Shown here piece after piece: positions 8,451 to 16,226 of a stretch of 64,000 nucleotides of DNA; within the stretch, counting starts at the first letter, position 1, and the number at the start of each line of letters is the position of its first letter. Both the position numbers and the translations under genes were made by a program. This stretch comes from Lentisphaeria bacterium (GTDB lineage Bacteria > Verrucomicrobiota > Lentisphaeria > Oligosphaerales > Oligosphaeraceae): the NCBI GenBank assembly GCA_016287975.1, contig JAEEXV010000170.1:5234-69233 (forward strand), read 5' to 3'. The notes under the pieces are model-generated. The model saw nothing but the letters and a program-made list of their open reading frames with translations. It made no database searches and was not told where the DNA came from.

Positions 8451-9641
8451 ATGACGAGCATCTTTTCCTCCTTCATGAACATCTTCCGCACCACCTCCCC
8501 CGTTGCGCCGTCTCCCGTCCCGCAGTCGTTCCCACAGTTCACGCCCGCGCCGTCGTATGCCCCCCGTGGCGGGTGGCTGGACGCCGTCGAGGATGCGAGC
8601 GTCGCCACGGCCGGCCGGTTCACTCTCTACGATCCCAGCGGCAACCCCGTGCAGTTCGATCCGGACAGCGCCAAGGGGGCGGGCGGCGAAGGCACTGTCT
8701 ATGAAGTCCCGAAATATCCCAAGTTCCTGGTGAAGGTCTTCAAGGAGGAAATCCTTCGGGATCCCCGCAAGGCGGCCCAGCTGCGGCGGCGCATCGAGGA
8801 CATGGTCGCGCTGGAGGCCTGTGCGCAGATGGACTTCCTGGCGTGGCCGAAGATGAGCGTCTTCGATGAGCGGAAGCGCCTGGTCGGCTTCGTCATGAAG
8901 AAGTGCACGGGCGCTTCCTTCCTCACCCTGCGCGGGCCGAAGTTCATCCAGATGCGCTTCCCCGGCTGGACGCGCCGCAATCTCGCCTTGACCGCCCTCG
9001 ACTTCATCAAGAAGGTGCGGCTGCTGGCCTCGCGGCAGGTCTTCATCAACGACTTCAACCCCGCGAACTTCCTGGTCTCGCCCGACGGGAAAGTCTCCTT
9101 CATCGACTGCGACAGCTACCAGATTCCCGGCGCACAGGGCGCGAACATCACACGCACCTATTTCCCCTCGCACGTCGCGCCGGAGCTGCTGCGGAACAAA
9201 CGCCTGCTGGACGCCCCGCGCGGCATCCACCAGGTCGAATTCGGCGCCGCCCTCACCGTCTTCAATCTCCTGATGTGCGGCATGCATCCCTACAACTTCT
9301 GCGACCCCGTGCATCATGCCAACTGCGGCACCCCCGACGAGAACCTCCTCAACGGGCGCTGCCCCCTGGGCACGGGCGCGGGCTGCCTGCTCCCCAAGGG
9401 CGGATGGTACAACATGTGGAGCTGGCTGACCTACCGGCTCAAGGACGCCTTCATCCGGATGTTCAAGGACGGCCACGCCAACCCCAATGCGCGTCCCTCC
9501 CTCGAAGAACTCGCGAGCGCCGTCGAGGAACTGCTCGTCGTGATGAAAAAGGATCCGCAGCGCCAAGCCCTCGTCCCGACCACTGCTAAGCCCCCGGAGC
9601 GCAAGAGCGGCGGGACGGGCGGCGGCCGCATTGCCGGATAG
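8451..9641 (+). CDS. TerY-P type protein kinase-like protein
   Basis: The 396-residue protein has a Pro-rich head (about 17-40) and a divergent eukaryote-type kinase domain: a glycine loop GAGGEGTVYEV (76-86), a VAIK-like lysine in FLVKVFKE (Lys95), a catalytic loop INDFNPANF (Asp201, Asn206) and a DFG counterpart FIDCDSYQ (Asp219). Asn replaces the usual HRD-loop Lys, which is common in this kinase group, also called YegI-like. Such kinases occur with VWA (TerY) and PP2C proteins in a regulatory triad; both partner types are in this window. The C-terminal about 60 residues are basic and Gly-rich. The start at 8451 follows an AGGAGA site. Kinase activity is inferred from motifs. Confidence 0.8.
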   Translation: MTSIFSSFMNIFRTTSPVAPSPVPQSFPQFTPAPSYAPRGGWLDAVEDASVATAGRFTLYDPSGNPVQFDPDSAKGAGGEGTVYEVPKYPKFLVKVFKEEILRDPRKAAQLRRRIEDMVALEACAQMDFLAWPKMSVFDERKRLVGFVMKKCTGASFLTLRGPKFIQMRFPGWTRRNLALTALDFIKKVRLLASRQVFINDFNPANFLVSPDGKVSFIDCDSYQIPGAQGANITRTYFPSHVAPELLRNKRLLDAPRGIHQVEFGAALTVFNLLMCGMHPYNFCDPVHHANCGTPDENLLNGRCPLGTGAGCLLPKGGWYNMWSWLTYRLKDAFIRMFKDGHANPNARPSLEELASAVEELLVVMKKDPQRQALVPTTAKPPERKSGGTGGGRIAG

Positions 9642-9783
9642 CCGGCTGGCCCGGCGGGCCGGATTTATTGCCTTCCTCCCGCCGGCTCAATTGGGACGTG
9701 CTGAGCCGAGTGACCTACCGCTATTATATTACGAAAGCGTGGTGCGCGGAGGGGGTAGGAAGGCCCAGATCCGTGGAATCATT

Positions 9784-11301
9784 ATGAATCAAAGTAAAGC
9801 AACCGTCTTCGTCGCCTCCATTGGGTTGGGGGACTACATTCCCACTACCTACACGGATGGGAAGCAGTCAATCCAGGCGAAATTCGTCCAGAACGCGATT
9901 CGCAAGATCTTTGCGCCCGACGCACCCGCCTTCATTTTTGCGACGGGAAAGGCATTGGATACGTTTTTCCCTAAGGATCGCAGCCGGTGCTCTCCTCTTC
10001 CACGTCAGAAGAAGGCGAAGGCCCATGCGGAGGAGGATCCGCTGTTTCAGCTCTATCGCCAGAATTTCTACCAGGAGTGCGAGCGGTTGAAACTGGCTCC
10101 CCCGGTGACCATTGAAATCAAGGATGGCAAAAATATGCAGGAACTATGGGAGATTTTCGACGTGCTTTGTGAAAACATCGAGGAAAATGCGAAAATCTGT
10201 TTTGACCCCACTCACGCCTTTCGCCATCATCCCCTCATCATGACGATTCTTTTCAACTATCTGCACGTGGTCAAGAAGACCGAGGTCGTGCATTGTGAAT
10301 ACGGCGCTTTCGAGGCGAACAAGAAGGGGAGATTTCTCAGGCATCACATTGACAGTTTGCTGGAACCGGACACCTCAGACTCATCCTCCCAGATAGTTTC
10401 TGATCAAGAGGTGGACTGTTCTCCGCTTTTCCCGCTCACGGAGTTCTATCGGCTCAACGACTGGACCAATGCGATCCACGACTTCCTGGAATACGGCCGG
10501 ACCAATGCCTTGAAGCATCTGGTGGAAGGGCATTCCAGAGGGATTGACGGCCAGGATGAAACGCTCCGCTTTGTCAATGCCCTGGATCGACTGGCAGACT
10601 ATGCGCTCGTCTCCAATTTGCATGCAATTGAACAGTTGGACTACCAGAATGAGATTCTGAACCCCCTTCACAATATCAATCATTCCATAAAGCAAAGCAA
10701 CTATTTGCCGCAGCTGATGCCGCTTTTCGTGCAGGTGGAGATGCTGCTCAATCAATTTCAATTCTGTCCAACCCCATCGTGGAAGAACGGTTTTGCCATG
10801 GCGCGATGGTGCGGCGAATTCAAATTGTATCCCCAGCTCTATACCATTCTTCAGGAGACCTGCTTTTCCGCCGGAGTGGACCTTTTCCTGAATCCCGAGC
10901 ATGGCATTTGTTCGGAAACAGCGCTAAAAGAGGCGGGGCTGGCCGAAGGAACTGCCCAGAGAACGCAACGGGAGAGAAGAGATTTCATCTCGGTTTTACT
11001 GGGCATAGAGAGCAACACAGTTTACCAGCATCCAGAGCAATTATACTACCCGTTGGTTCCCAAAAAGAAAGATGATAACATGCAAAGCCAGCGGATACAT
11101 TTGGGAGAAATCATCATGAGCAATGCCGGTTTTGCCCAGATTCGCGACGCATACGGAAAAGTCAAGGCAATCCGGAACTCCATCAACCATGGTTTTACTG
11201 GTGGACAAATCGAGTCGTGCGCCATCCAAGAAAAGGCAGACGAATTGATCAGTAGTCTTGCCACGTTATTCCTGTCGCTTGCGGGCACACATGGCGAATG
11301 A
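9784..11301 (+). CDS. CARF-HEPN ribonuclease, Csx1/TM1812-like
   Basis: The 505-residue protein begins with a CARF-type domain: ATVFVASIGLGDY at the N-terminus and DPTHAFRHHPL (141-151) followed by NYL and YGAFE. That is the signature of TM1812/Csx1-family proteins, which bind cyclic oligoadenylate in type III CRISPR immunity. The C-terminus has IRNSINHGF with Arg464 and His469, an RX4H motif typical of HEPN RNases. The middle is helical. The predicted outcome is RNA cleavage after binding a cyclic nucleotide. No CRISPR array, Cas10 or other cas gene is in the window, so the signal source is unknown. The gene is less GC-rich than the kinase gene before it. The start at 9784 fits the domain; the upstream SD is weak. 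Confidence 0.85.
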   Translation: MNQSKATVFVASIGLGDYIPTTYTDGKQSIQAKFVQNAIRKIFAPDAPAFIFATGKALDTFFPKDRSRCSPLPRQKKAKAHAEEDPLFQLYRQNFYQECERLKLAPPVTIEIKDGKNMQELWEIFDVLCENIEENAKICFDPTHAFRHHPLIMTILFNYLHVVKKTEVVHCEYGAFEANKKGRFLRHHIDSLLEPDTSDSSSQIVSDQEVDCSPLFPLTEFYRLNDWTNAIHDFLEYGRTNALKHLVEGHSRGIDGQDETLRFVNALDRLADYALVSNLHAIEQLDYQNEILNPLHNINHSIKQSNYLPQLMPLFVQVEMLLNQFQFCPTPSWKNGFAMARWCGEFKLYPQLYTILQETCFSAGVDLFLNPEHGICSETALKEAGLAEGTAQRTQRERRDFISVLLGIESNTVYQHPEQLYYPLVPKKKDDNMQSQRIHLGEIIMSNAGFAQIRDAYGKVKAIRNSINHGFTGGQIESCAIQEKADELISSLATLFLSLAGTHGE

Positions 11302-11340
11302 ATGCCGCCAAATGGCGGCAACTCGGCCACGCTCGCTCTC

Positions 11341-11449
11341 CCAGACCCATCGCGACCCGAGACCCGAGACCCATCGCGACTCCAGACCCGAGACCCATCA
11401 CGACCCGAGACCCATCACGACCCGAGACCCATCGCGCCCCCAGACCCCT
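11341..11449. repeat. Tandem GACCCGAGACCCATC-type repeat
   Basis: About seven imperfect units of 8 to 16 bp built from GACCCGA, GACCCATCGC and GACCCATCAC follow each other directly after the CARF-HEPN gene. Units are too short and lack spacers, so this is a minisatellite and not a CRISPR array. Confidence 0.7.
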
Positions 11450-11496
11450 TGGTGAACAGCATGTCAGAATAAAGCCCCTGCATAAAGTTATCTTTT

Positions 11497-11787
11497 CGCT
11501 CTGTTCCCCAAGAGGGCAGGCGATTGCCTGATTGAAGATTCCGGAAATGGTTGCCACGGCGGCCTCGCCGTGGCGGCTCGGTGAATGGGCTGCAGTCGAT
11601 TCCGAAGCCTTGGCTGCGCCCTGTGGCGAGCCTGATTGGTCACGGCAGGCTCGGCGGACCGCCACGGCGAGCGGCCGGTGTCGGGCATGAAGCGCGAATT
11701 CAAAATCGGCAAAACCATGTATATTTAGATGTCGCCTTGTTCCCAATGGCGACATGACGATGGAACCGGCTCGCGTAGGGAAAGAGC
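11497..11787. repeat. TIR element E3 (about 290 bp, composite)
   Basis: The left end CGCTCTGTTCCCCAAGAGG (11497-11515) and right end CGTAGGGAAAGAGCG (11773-11787) are inverted relatives. A second left-type end, TTGTTCCCAATGG, lies at 11737, so two elements may be nested. Inside is a CCACGGCGGCCTCGCCGTGG hairpin (11557-11576), as in other copies. The right end lies about 50 bp before the next gene. Confidence 0.5.
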
Positions 11788-11835
11788 GTCACGAAAGCAT
11801 TTTTCTGAAGAAGGAGGGGGGAATGAGGAAGACGG

Positions 11836-12930
11836 ATGGAGATTTTGTATCCCGAGACACTGGTGGCTCTCTGGAAGTATGCGCACCGGGAAGACTGCGG
11901 CTGTTCTCTAGCGGAAATTGTGGATGCCTGGGAGACGATTAAGCGGCGGTTGGCTGCCAAGGCAGCCGCTATTTTTCAGGGGAGGGCGGACGAAAAGGCC
12001 GGGGATCGTGCAAAGGACTTTTTGGTGGAGCTGTTAAAAAAGCCGCTGGCGGCGATCGAAGCTAAGACGACGGAGGCATTTCTTTTTCGTGATCTGAGGA
12101 AATATCTGGTATACAAGGAAGACCCGGCAGGCTATGAACTCCATCAAATTGTCCGGGAGGCGTTGAGGGAGCTGGAAAAAAGCGGCGAGGTCATCCGGGA
12201 TGAGAGTTCGAAAGGCCATGGTATTTCCAACCTCACTATCTTCAAGCTTGCCACTGCCCCGGAACGTTGTGGAACAGCGGAAGATTATCAGCATGCGGCG
12301 GGGACGATTCCGAAGTATCGTCCCCAGAGTCGCAAAGGCAGTCTGGAGCATTCCAAGATTTTGTCTCCCAATAATGCCTGCGATATTCTGTTGGCGTTGC
12401 TGAAAGCCTTCAATGGCTGGGTGTCGGTGTTGACGCTGTTTCAGGCCGTCAGGAAGCATATTCCCGCAGATTGTCTATTCCGCCAAATTGAAATCGGAGA
12501 ACCGGAAATTTTGGAGGGAATGGCCAGCACTCTGGTTGAAGACGATGAACCCGGAGTTTTTTGCGAAAGTCAGGTCGAAATGCTGATTGTGGAGAAGAGC
12601 CGGAGCATCTGGCAGGAAATCTTGAGACTCAACGGGACACGGCTTTTCTGCCTGTATCACCTTCCGAAGCATTATGGCAAGGAGGGGGACGCCAAACCCG
12701 TGCTCAAGGATTTCGGGGCGACTTCGACAATGGGCGACCTGGACAAGCGAATCGAGAACTTCTGGCGGGAGACGCTGGAAGTGATTGCGGGGACGCGGGG
12801 ATATGACCGGATTGGAGGAGCGGTCAAGAAGGCTGCGGAAGCAGTGCAGACCGGGATTTTCTTGAATTTATACCGACGGTGTACGGAAAACGGGTATGAT
12901 CCGCACTTAAAGGTCTATGAAGAGTTGTGA
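11836..12930 (+). CDS. Uncharacterised protein, possibly a divergent sigma-factor-like protein
   Basis: I do not recognise this 364-residue protein with certainty. It is mostly helical. Residues about 85-150 (FRDLRKYLV ... HQIVREALRELEKSGEV) and about 180-310 (CDILLALLKAF, IWQEILRLNGTRLFCLYHL) recall the layout of very divergent sigma-70-like proteins, with an RR-type segment followed by a C-terminal helical region. No clear helix-turn-helix is visible, so the sigma idea is weak. It starts at ATG 11836 after a GAGGAAGACGG stretch. A copy of the shared GGAAAA-N15-CTTAAA promoter lies inside its 3' end (12885-12911) and drives the next gene pair. A transcription-related role would suit an island carrying an RpoB paralogue, but this is inference. 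Confidence 0.4.
   Translation: MEILYPETLVALWKYAHREDCGCSLAEIVDAWETIKRRLAAKAAAIFQGRADEKAGDRAKDFLVELLKKPLAAIEAKTTEAFLFRDLRKYLVYKEDPAGYELHQIVREALRELEKSGEVIRDESSKGHGISNLTIFKLATAPERCGTAEDYQHAAGTIPKYRPQSRKGSLEHSKILSPNNACDILLALLKAFNGWVSVLTLFQAVRKHIPADCLFRQIEIGEPEILEGMASTLVEDDEPGVFCESQVEMLIVEKSRSIWQEILRLNGTRLFCLYHLPKHYGKEGDAKPVLKDFGATSTMGDLDKRIENFWRETLEVIAGTRGYDRIGGAVKKAAEAVQTGIFLNLYRRCTENGYDPHLKVYEEL
12885..12911 (+). promoter_or_regulatory. GGAAAA-N15-CTTAAA promoter-like element (copy 5)
   Basis: GGAAAA at 12885-12890 and CTTAAA at 12906-12911 are 15 bp apart. The 3' half GATCCGCACTTAAAGG nearly equals that of copy 2. It lies within the end of the upstream coding region and 55 bp before the ATG at 12966. 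Confidence 0.65.
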
Positions 12931-12965
12931 AACCGTTGAACGAACAATCAAGGAGGAAGCTTACT

Positions 12966-13844
12966 ATGAAGCCGAATGTCAACGTGGAACAGGATGCCAT
13001 GATGGAACTGCAGGCCTTGCGCCAGAAGCTTGCCACGCAGGCGAAACCAACCGCCGAGCAAGGGCTGAAGTTGTCGGAACCGGCCGAAGGTCAGTTGCAC
13101 CGGCTGCGCTCCGTTGGGGAGATGCCGGAGGCGTTTGCGCTGGTCACAAAAATCAAGGGGGGAAATTGCGCGGTAATTCCCGGCAGTTTCGATGCGATGG
13201 AAGGCGGGCCGGATGATCTGGTTTTGCCGCGGAGCGTGCTAGGCGACTATGTGACCTTGGCAATGGATTTGGCGAGGAATGTCTCGACGCAGGCGCTGGG
13301 AACTGGCTTCGCCCGGTTGGATGAGGAGAGCTTCCGGAATGTCTGCGAATCCCTGGCCGAGTTCCAGGGCACGAAAGGGGCGCGCCAGATGTATCCATAC
13401 GCCTTGCCATACATTGGCCGCGATGACGAGCGCATTGCCTATCATGCCCAGCTGAAGGAAAGAGTGCGTGAAAGCCAGACGCAGGCCTTGCTGGAACAGT
13501 TTGCAAGCTGGGTTTTGCTGGCGCCCCAGCAGGGCGTGGCGCTGGCTGCCGGCGGTGAGACGGCGATGGTCCGAATGGAATTTATCGCCCGTGATGGCCA
13601 TTTGTCCTTGACGATGGATTTGGATCCGGCGCAAAAACGGTGCTATGTCAGCGTCTATGGCGGCGATGGCGAGGAAAGCCACGCGGCCGACGGCTGGCAG
13701 TTGCATTTGGCGGCGGATCGCACGTCGCTTGGCACCATTGCCGATGGCGGGTTGGCGTGCGATGTGCCGGAGATGATTGGAGACCGTTTGTATTTCACCG
13801 ACGCGGAGGGTGAAATCCAGCCTGGTGAATGGAGACGGCGATGA
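12966..13844 (+). CDS. Uncharacterised protein preceding the Lon-like/TPR protein
   Basis: This 292-residue protein has no family I can name. It has an N-terminal helical stretch (VEQDAMMELQALRQKLATQ), then mixed alpha/beta sequence and a beta-rich C-terminal third with LHLAADRTSLGTIADGG. There is no signal peptide or membrane segment. A strong AAGGAGG site lies before ATG 12966. Its TGA overlaps the ATG of the next gene (ATGA at 13841), so the pair is translationally coupled and the two products probably act together. Expression likely starts at the shared promoter element 55 bp upstream. It could be a partner or regulator of the Lon-like protein. Confidence 0.6.
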   Translation: MKPNVNVEQDAMMELQALRQKLATQAKPTAEQGLKLSEPAEGQLHRLRSVGEMPEAFALVTKIKGGNCAVIPGSFDAMEGGPDDLVLPRSVLGDYVTLAMDLARNVSTQALGTGFARLDEESFRNVCESLAEFQGTKGARQMYPYALPYIGRDDERIAYHAQLKERVRESQTQALLEQFASWVLLAPQQGVALAAGGETAMVRMEFIARDGHLSLTMDLDPAQKRCYVSVYGGDGEESHAADGWQLHLAADRTSLGTIADGGLACDVPEMIGDRLYFTDAEGEIQPGEWRRR

Positions 13845-15850
13845 ATCGCTTGGAGTTTGCACCGCGGACACTTTGCGACATCGCGGTGGAGTGTCCGGAA
13901 GACCTCCTGTTTTTCTCGTTGGATACTCTGAAAACCACCGGGTTGAAGGCGTGCCAGGCCCCGAATGTCCGTGCCGCCGTGGTGGCCGAACTCTGCATCC
14001 GGTATTTTCTTTCCAGCGATTCGGATATTCTGGCCATCCTTCAGGATGTGCTGCCGGCCGGGGAATCCCTGGAGTTTGTCCAGCAGTTGCCGCTCTGGCA
14101 GGAAGAGTGCGACGCCGAGCGGCTATGCCAGTGCCTATGGAATCCCCGCACGGACTTTTCGCGGCAATGCGTTGACAGATTACGCTGGCGGTTGCGGCAT
14201 CTGCTGGAAGCGGAAGGCCTCATTCCAGTCATCTGGCAAAGGCGTGGGCCAGAGGATAGGGTGGCGTATTTGCTGCCATTTCGTTTTGGCGACAAAAAGC
14301 AGGGGGTGGGGGTGTTTGATGCCGACGGGAAGGAGTTGCTCAACCAGGAGCAGCAACCGGAATGGTCGGGGTATCTGAGGAAGATGGGATTGGAGGCCCG
14401 GGTGCAGTTGCTGTGCCGGGTGAGGGAGGGTGTCCCGCCATTCACGGGGGACAGCATGATGCTGCCAGTGCAGATGGCCTGGTGGCGGAGGCAAGGCGGA
14501 AGTCAGGGCTTGTTGAAATATCCGCCTTTCAGCATAGTCGCGACTGGGGCGTTTGATGACGAGGGCCTGCTGAAGCCGGTGGCGGTTGCGCCGAAGGCGG
14601 CGGCCGTGAAGAGGGGATTGTATCGGGCATTGTTCATTTATCCCCGCAACGCCGAAAGTGTGGCGGGAGACACCCTTCCGCTGGCGCAGAACCTGAGCCG
14701 CGAAGAAGTGCATGCGCAAATCCAGAAACAGATTGAACAACGTGTGCATTGGGACTGTGATTATGCTATTCGGCGTTTCCAGGACATGGCTATGGAAGTA
14801 CGGGCCTGGCATTTCTCGGATTGGGGGCCGCTGCTGCGGCGTCTGGATATGGCGAAGATCTGGAACAAATATGAATTCCCGAAGGAATATATGCTGAACT
14901 TGATGTTGCGGAGCGAAGCCTATTGCCATTGCGGCCGGACGCCGGAGGCGCAGCGCCTGAACCAGGAGGCCCGGGTGTTCGCCGCATCGCAAGGCGAGGA
15001 CTGCCGTTATTATCTATTGCGGCTGGAAATCGAGCAGATGGTGCAGAGGCAGGACGAGGAGGGGTTTGGCAAACTCGCGGAACTGGAGGCGGAATTGTCG
15101 GGGCGGCTGGAAGAGTTCTCGGACAACGACCTGTGGATGCGTTTCCATGGCACGATGGCGCAGGCATACGCATATGCCTATGTGGCTAAGTTGCCATGGG
15201 GGGATCAGGCGAAGGCGCTTCAGCACGCAGAGGCCGCGATTCGATGCGCGGTGCGCGGTGGAGAGGCGAATGACATCGCCCAGGATCTGAACTACCGCCA
15301 TCTGCTGTTTGTCTTGTTTGCCCCGGGAACCCCGGAAGAGGATGATGCGTATCAAGAGGCGTTGGCGAAATGCCGCGAACTCAAACACACGAAGGACAAG
15401 TCCTATGTCAAAAACAGTGGCTTTCTGCACCGAGCCAAGGTTATGGCCTGGTATCGACAGTTGCTTCGGACGGGGATGGCGCCGGCCTATAAGCGTGCGT
15501 TGGAGATGGTTGAAGTCTTGAATGCCAGGTATTGGCCGGGCGCCTGCGTCGGCAAGTATCTGGGGGCGCTGGCGGCGGAGGAAGGGCGGCGCGCGGAGGC
15601 GGTGCGTTACTTTGAGAAAGGGGAGGCGGCCATCGCGGATGAAGAGGTGCCGGGAGTGGTGTCGTTGATCAAGTTGACCGTGCTGGCCGAGGCCTATCGC
15701 TCGCTGGGGGACGCGGCCTGGCTGGAGAAAGCGCGGAAGCTCGCAAAAACGCTGCCCGATTCCATCGCCCCGATCACCCTCCCGCGCTGGCGCGCCTACC
15801 TTGACAACCCCGCAAACGCCGAATTCCCCGGACTGAAATACTGGTATTGA
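13841..15850 (+). CDS. Lon-like domain plus TPR-like repeat protein with FPGLKYWY tail
   Basis: The 669-residue protein has an N-terminal helical domain (1-125), a region resembling the Lon protease fold (about 140-270) and a long helical TPR-like C-terminus. In the Lon-like part, TGDSMMLPVQMAWW (Ser205) matches the Lon GPSAG nucleophile segment and ATGAFDDEGLLKPVAVAPK matches the TGE...LPVGGLKEK segment. The position of the Lon catalytic Lys seems occupied by Ala250, with Lys252 two residues on, so activity is doubtful. The C-terminal half (LMLRSEA, DLWMRFHGTM, DIAQDLNYR, WYRQLLR) is shared with the patatin fusion protein at 29964-33500, and both end in FPGL[KR]YWY. It overlaps the previous gene by 4 bp. 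I infer a conflict-system effector or regulator. Confidence 0.6.
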   Translation: MNRLEFAPRTLCDIAVECPEDLLFFSLDTLKTTGLKACQAPNVRAAVVAELCIRYFLSSDSDILAILQDVLPAGESLEFVQQLPLWQEECDAERLCQCLWNPRTDFSRQCVDRLRWRLRHLLEAEGLIPVIWQRRGPEDRVAYLLPFRFGDKKQGVGVFDADGKELLNQEQQPEWSGYLRKMGLEARVQLLCRVREGVPPFTGDSMMLPVQMAWWRRQGGSQGLLKYPPFSIVATGAFDDEGLLKPVAVAPKAAAVKRGLYRALFIYPRNAESVAGDTLPLAQNLSREEVHAQIQKQIEQRVHWDCDYAIRRFQDMAMEVRAWHFSDWGPLLRRLDMAKIWNKYEFPKEYMLNLMLRSEAYCHCGRTPEAQRLNQEARVFAASQGEDCRYYLLRLEIEQMVQRQDEEGFGKLAELEAELSGRLEEFSDNDLWMRFHGTMAQAYAYAYVAKLPWGDQAKALQHAEAAIRCAVRGGEANDIAQDLNYRHLLFVLFAPGTPEEDDAYQEALAKCRELKHTKDKSYVKNSGFLHRAKVMAWYRQLLRTGMAPAYKRALEMVEVLNARYWPGACVGKYLGALAAEEGRRAEAVRYFEKGEAAIADEEVPGVVSLIKLTVLAEAYRSLGDAAWLEKARKLAKTLPDSIAPITLPRWRAYLDNPANAEFPGLKYWY

Positions 15851-16226
15851 CGGAGGACACGGGGCCGGCGTGGAAGTCGGTTTTGAGTCCACAAAATACA
15901 CCGAATCCACAGAAACAATTCCCGGCTGGACAACATCGGTATTTCTGTGTATTCTGTGGACTGTTTTGGGATTGTCTTTGGGAGACGTGCCCAATGGCAG
16001 AGTGGTCCGATGATCTACAGGCCCTCCCAAAGAGAGCGAGAGTTTAAAATCACCTCTATATTATGGAGCGGGTTTACAACCGGAGGGAGAGGGAAAGCGA
16101 ATTGAGAGGCGCTGTTTTCCATGAGTCGGCAATTGTCTCAGTTGAAATCCCCGACAATGGTTGAACATTCTGCACAGGCGAGGCAATGGCCGCCCCACAT
16201 GGGGAACAGCACGAATTGCGAAAAAC
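15851..16226. other. Intergenic region with inverted repeat and half-TIR box
   Basis: No gene is seen. An imperfect inverted repeat (AGTCCACAAAATACA / TGTATTCTGTGGACT, 15886-15962) could form a hairpin after the Lon-like gene. An ATGGGGAACAGCACG box (16199-16213), the right-hand end of the TIR family, lies just upstream of the next gene; a matching left end is not clear (CTCCCAAAGAGAG at 16024 is the best candidate). Confidence 0.5.

Larger units (their letters stand above)
11302..11835. other. Intergenic region with tandem repeat and TIR element
   Basis: This 534-bp gap holds no credible gene. It has a tandem GACCCGAGACCCATC-type array (11341-11449) and TIR element E3 (11497-11787) with a CCACGGCG/CGCCGTGG hairpin (both listed separately). 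Confidence 0.6.

Noticed and set aside
11341..11449. CRISPR array behind the CARF gene
   Set aside because: Units are 8 to 16 bp and directly joined with no unique spacers.
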